NCBI GenBank assembly: GCA_016214445.1
Contig: JACROM010000072.1
Span: 1 to 23,431, forward strand
From: Microcaldota archaeon
GTDB taxonomy: Archaea; Micrarchaeota; Micrarchaeia; Norongarragalinales; Norongarragalinaceae
DNA: 23,431 bases
Direction of reading: 5' to 3'
The notes under the pieces: model-generated
Seen by the model: only the letters and a program-made list of their open reading frames with translations
Databases searched by the model: none
What the model was told of the DNA's origin: nothing
Made by a program: the position numbers and the translations under genes
In this document: positions 23,149 through 23,431 of the stretch, piece by piece
How the letters are laid out: each line of letters opens with the position of its first letter
Numbering within the stretch: the stretch's first letter is position 1

Positions 23149-23218
23149 CCTCAAGACCCCCGCAGCGTAGAACGCGAGCGCGAACATCAGCGCGAAGCCC
23201 AGGGCGTGAATTACCCGG
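23149..23218 (-). pseudogene. Possible remnant of a membrane-anchor segment
   Basis: On the minus strand the frame IHALGFALMFALAFYAAG, then VLRS and stop, resembles the anchor of the 211-residue surface protein (YALFGLAFAVMFYAAG) in order and partly in codons. A related short stretch (AGCGCGAACAT, then GCGCGAAGCC) lies at 22209-22243. Hydrophobic segments resemble each other easily, so this is weak evidence. Confidence 0.25.
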
Positions 23219-23232
23219 CACTAAAGTGCTGG

Positions 23233-23340
23233 CTATTTGTCTTCCGTTTTCTTGAGTTCTAGGTATAGCCTTTCTTCTGAGCAGCCTTTGAGGCGTTTCC
23301 ATTGGCGTGGCTGTTTTTCGTGCAGTTCCGTCAATGACAT
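23233..23340 (-). CDS. 35-residue basic small ORF, unassigned
   Basis: The ORF begins MSLTELHEKQPRQWKRLKG and ends LYLELKKTEDK. GGAGG directly abuts its ATG, too close for an efficient ribosome binding site. The frame stays open upstream to a TGA near the window edge, so this may be the end of a longer, decayed gene. Three bases past the stop there is a hairpin with 8-bp arms (23215-23232, one G-T pair), which could be a terminator or the end of a mobile element. I do not recognise the protein. The remaining bases to 23431 show nothing else that I can name. Confidence 0.3.
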   Translation of the reverse strand: MSLTELHEKQPRQWKRLKGCSEERLYLELKKTEDK

Positions 23341-23431
23341 CCTCCGCAGCCGCCCTCGCCTGATGGCTCGGATGGCTGCGGTATCCCCTTGATATGCTGA
23401 TGGCGTTACACATCCCCTTCAGACATCCCCG

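Noticed and set aside
23215..23431. Insertion sequence end with transposase fragment
   Set aside because: The small ORF does not resemble a transposase I know, and only one hairpin without a second end is visible in the window.

Overview
The window looks like a chromosomal accessory region of a small-genome archaeon, most likely a DPANN lineage (Diapherotrites or Micrarchaeota-like; this is inference, no marker gene is present). Reasons: TATA-like boxes about 25-30 nt upstream of several start codons (leaderless transcripts), TGATG and ATGA gene overlaps, three archaeal-type AAA+ ATPases with C-terminal DUF4143-like ends, large membrane-anchored surface proteins, and many toxin-antitoxin genes.

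Layout. 1-746: a small minus-strand unit (35-aa ORF plus a probably frame-disrupted hypothetical gene) whose TATA box lies between two copies of an 18-bp palindrome. 888-2012: GT4 glycosyltransferase. 2131-3510: AAA+ ATPase. 3664-13943 (minus): a 3242-residue membrane-anchored giant protein and, overlapping its stop codon, a 184-residue membrane-anchored partner. 13964-14574 (minus): a ribbon-helix-helix antitoxin and a RelE/ParE toxin gene broken by a 1-nt frameshift and a 90-bp palindromic insertion. 14664-16034: an AbiEi/AbiEii-like type IV toxin-antitoxin pair with a nested palindromic operator and a rearranged spacer. 16043-17212 (minus): a second AAA+ ATPase, followed by about 590 bp with no intact gene but a likely toxin-tail remnant. 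17802-20238 (minus): two membrane-anchored surface proteins separated by a second double-hairpin element. 20359-20418: a 60-bp copy of the 3' end of the HepT gene. 20607-21911: a third AAA+ ATPase. 21909-22160: degenerate and exact direct repeats. 22295-23088 (minus): a HepT/MntA type VII toxin-antitoxin pair. 23134-23431: mostly unassigned.

The most interesting observation is a possible family of small non-autonomous elements. Two sites (14092-14181 and 19492-19582) have the same design: two hairpins of 44-45 bp separated by 2 nt, every hairpin beginning TA and ending TA, the whole flanked by TA dinucleotides. At the first site, removing the 90 bp plus one TA and one extra T restores a continuous 90-residue RelE-like protein, which gives direct evidence that the element inserted and duplicated TA. 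Around these elements lie three toxin-antitoxin loci (RHH/RelE, AbiE, HepT/MntA) and tail-only remnants of an NTase toxin and a HEPN toxin, so the region appears to be a site of repeated toxin-antitoxin gain and decay beside cell-surface genes.
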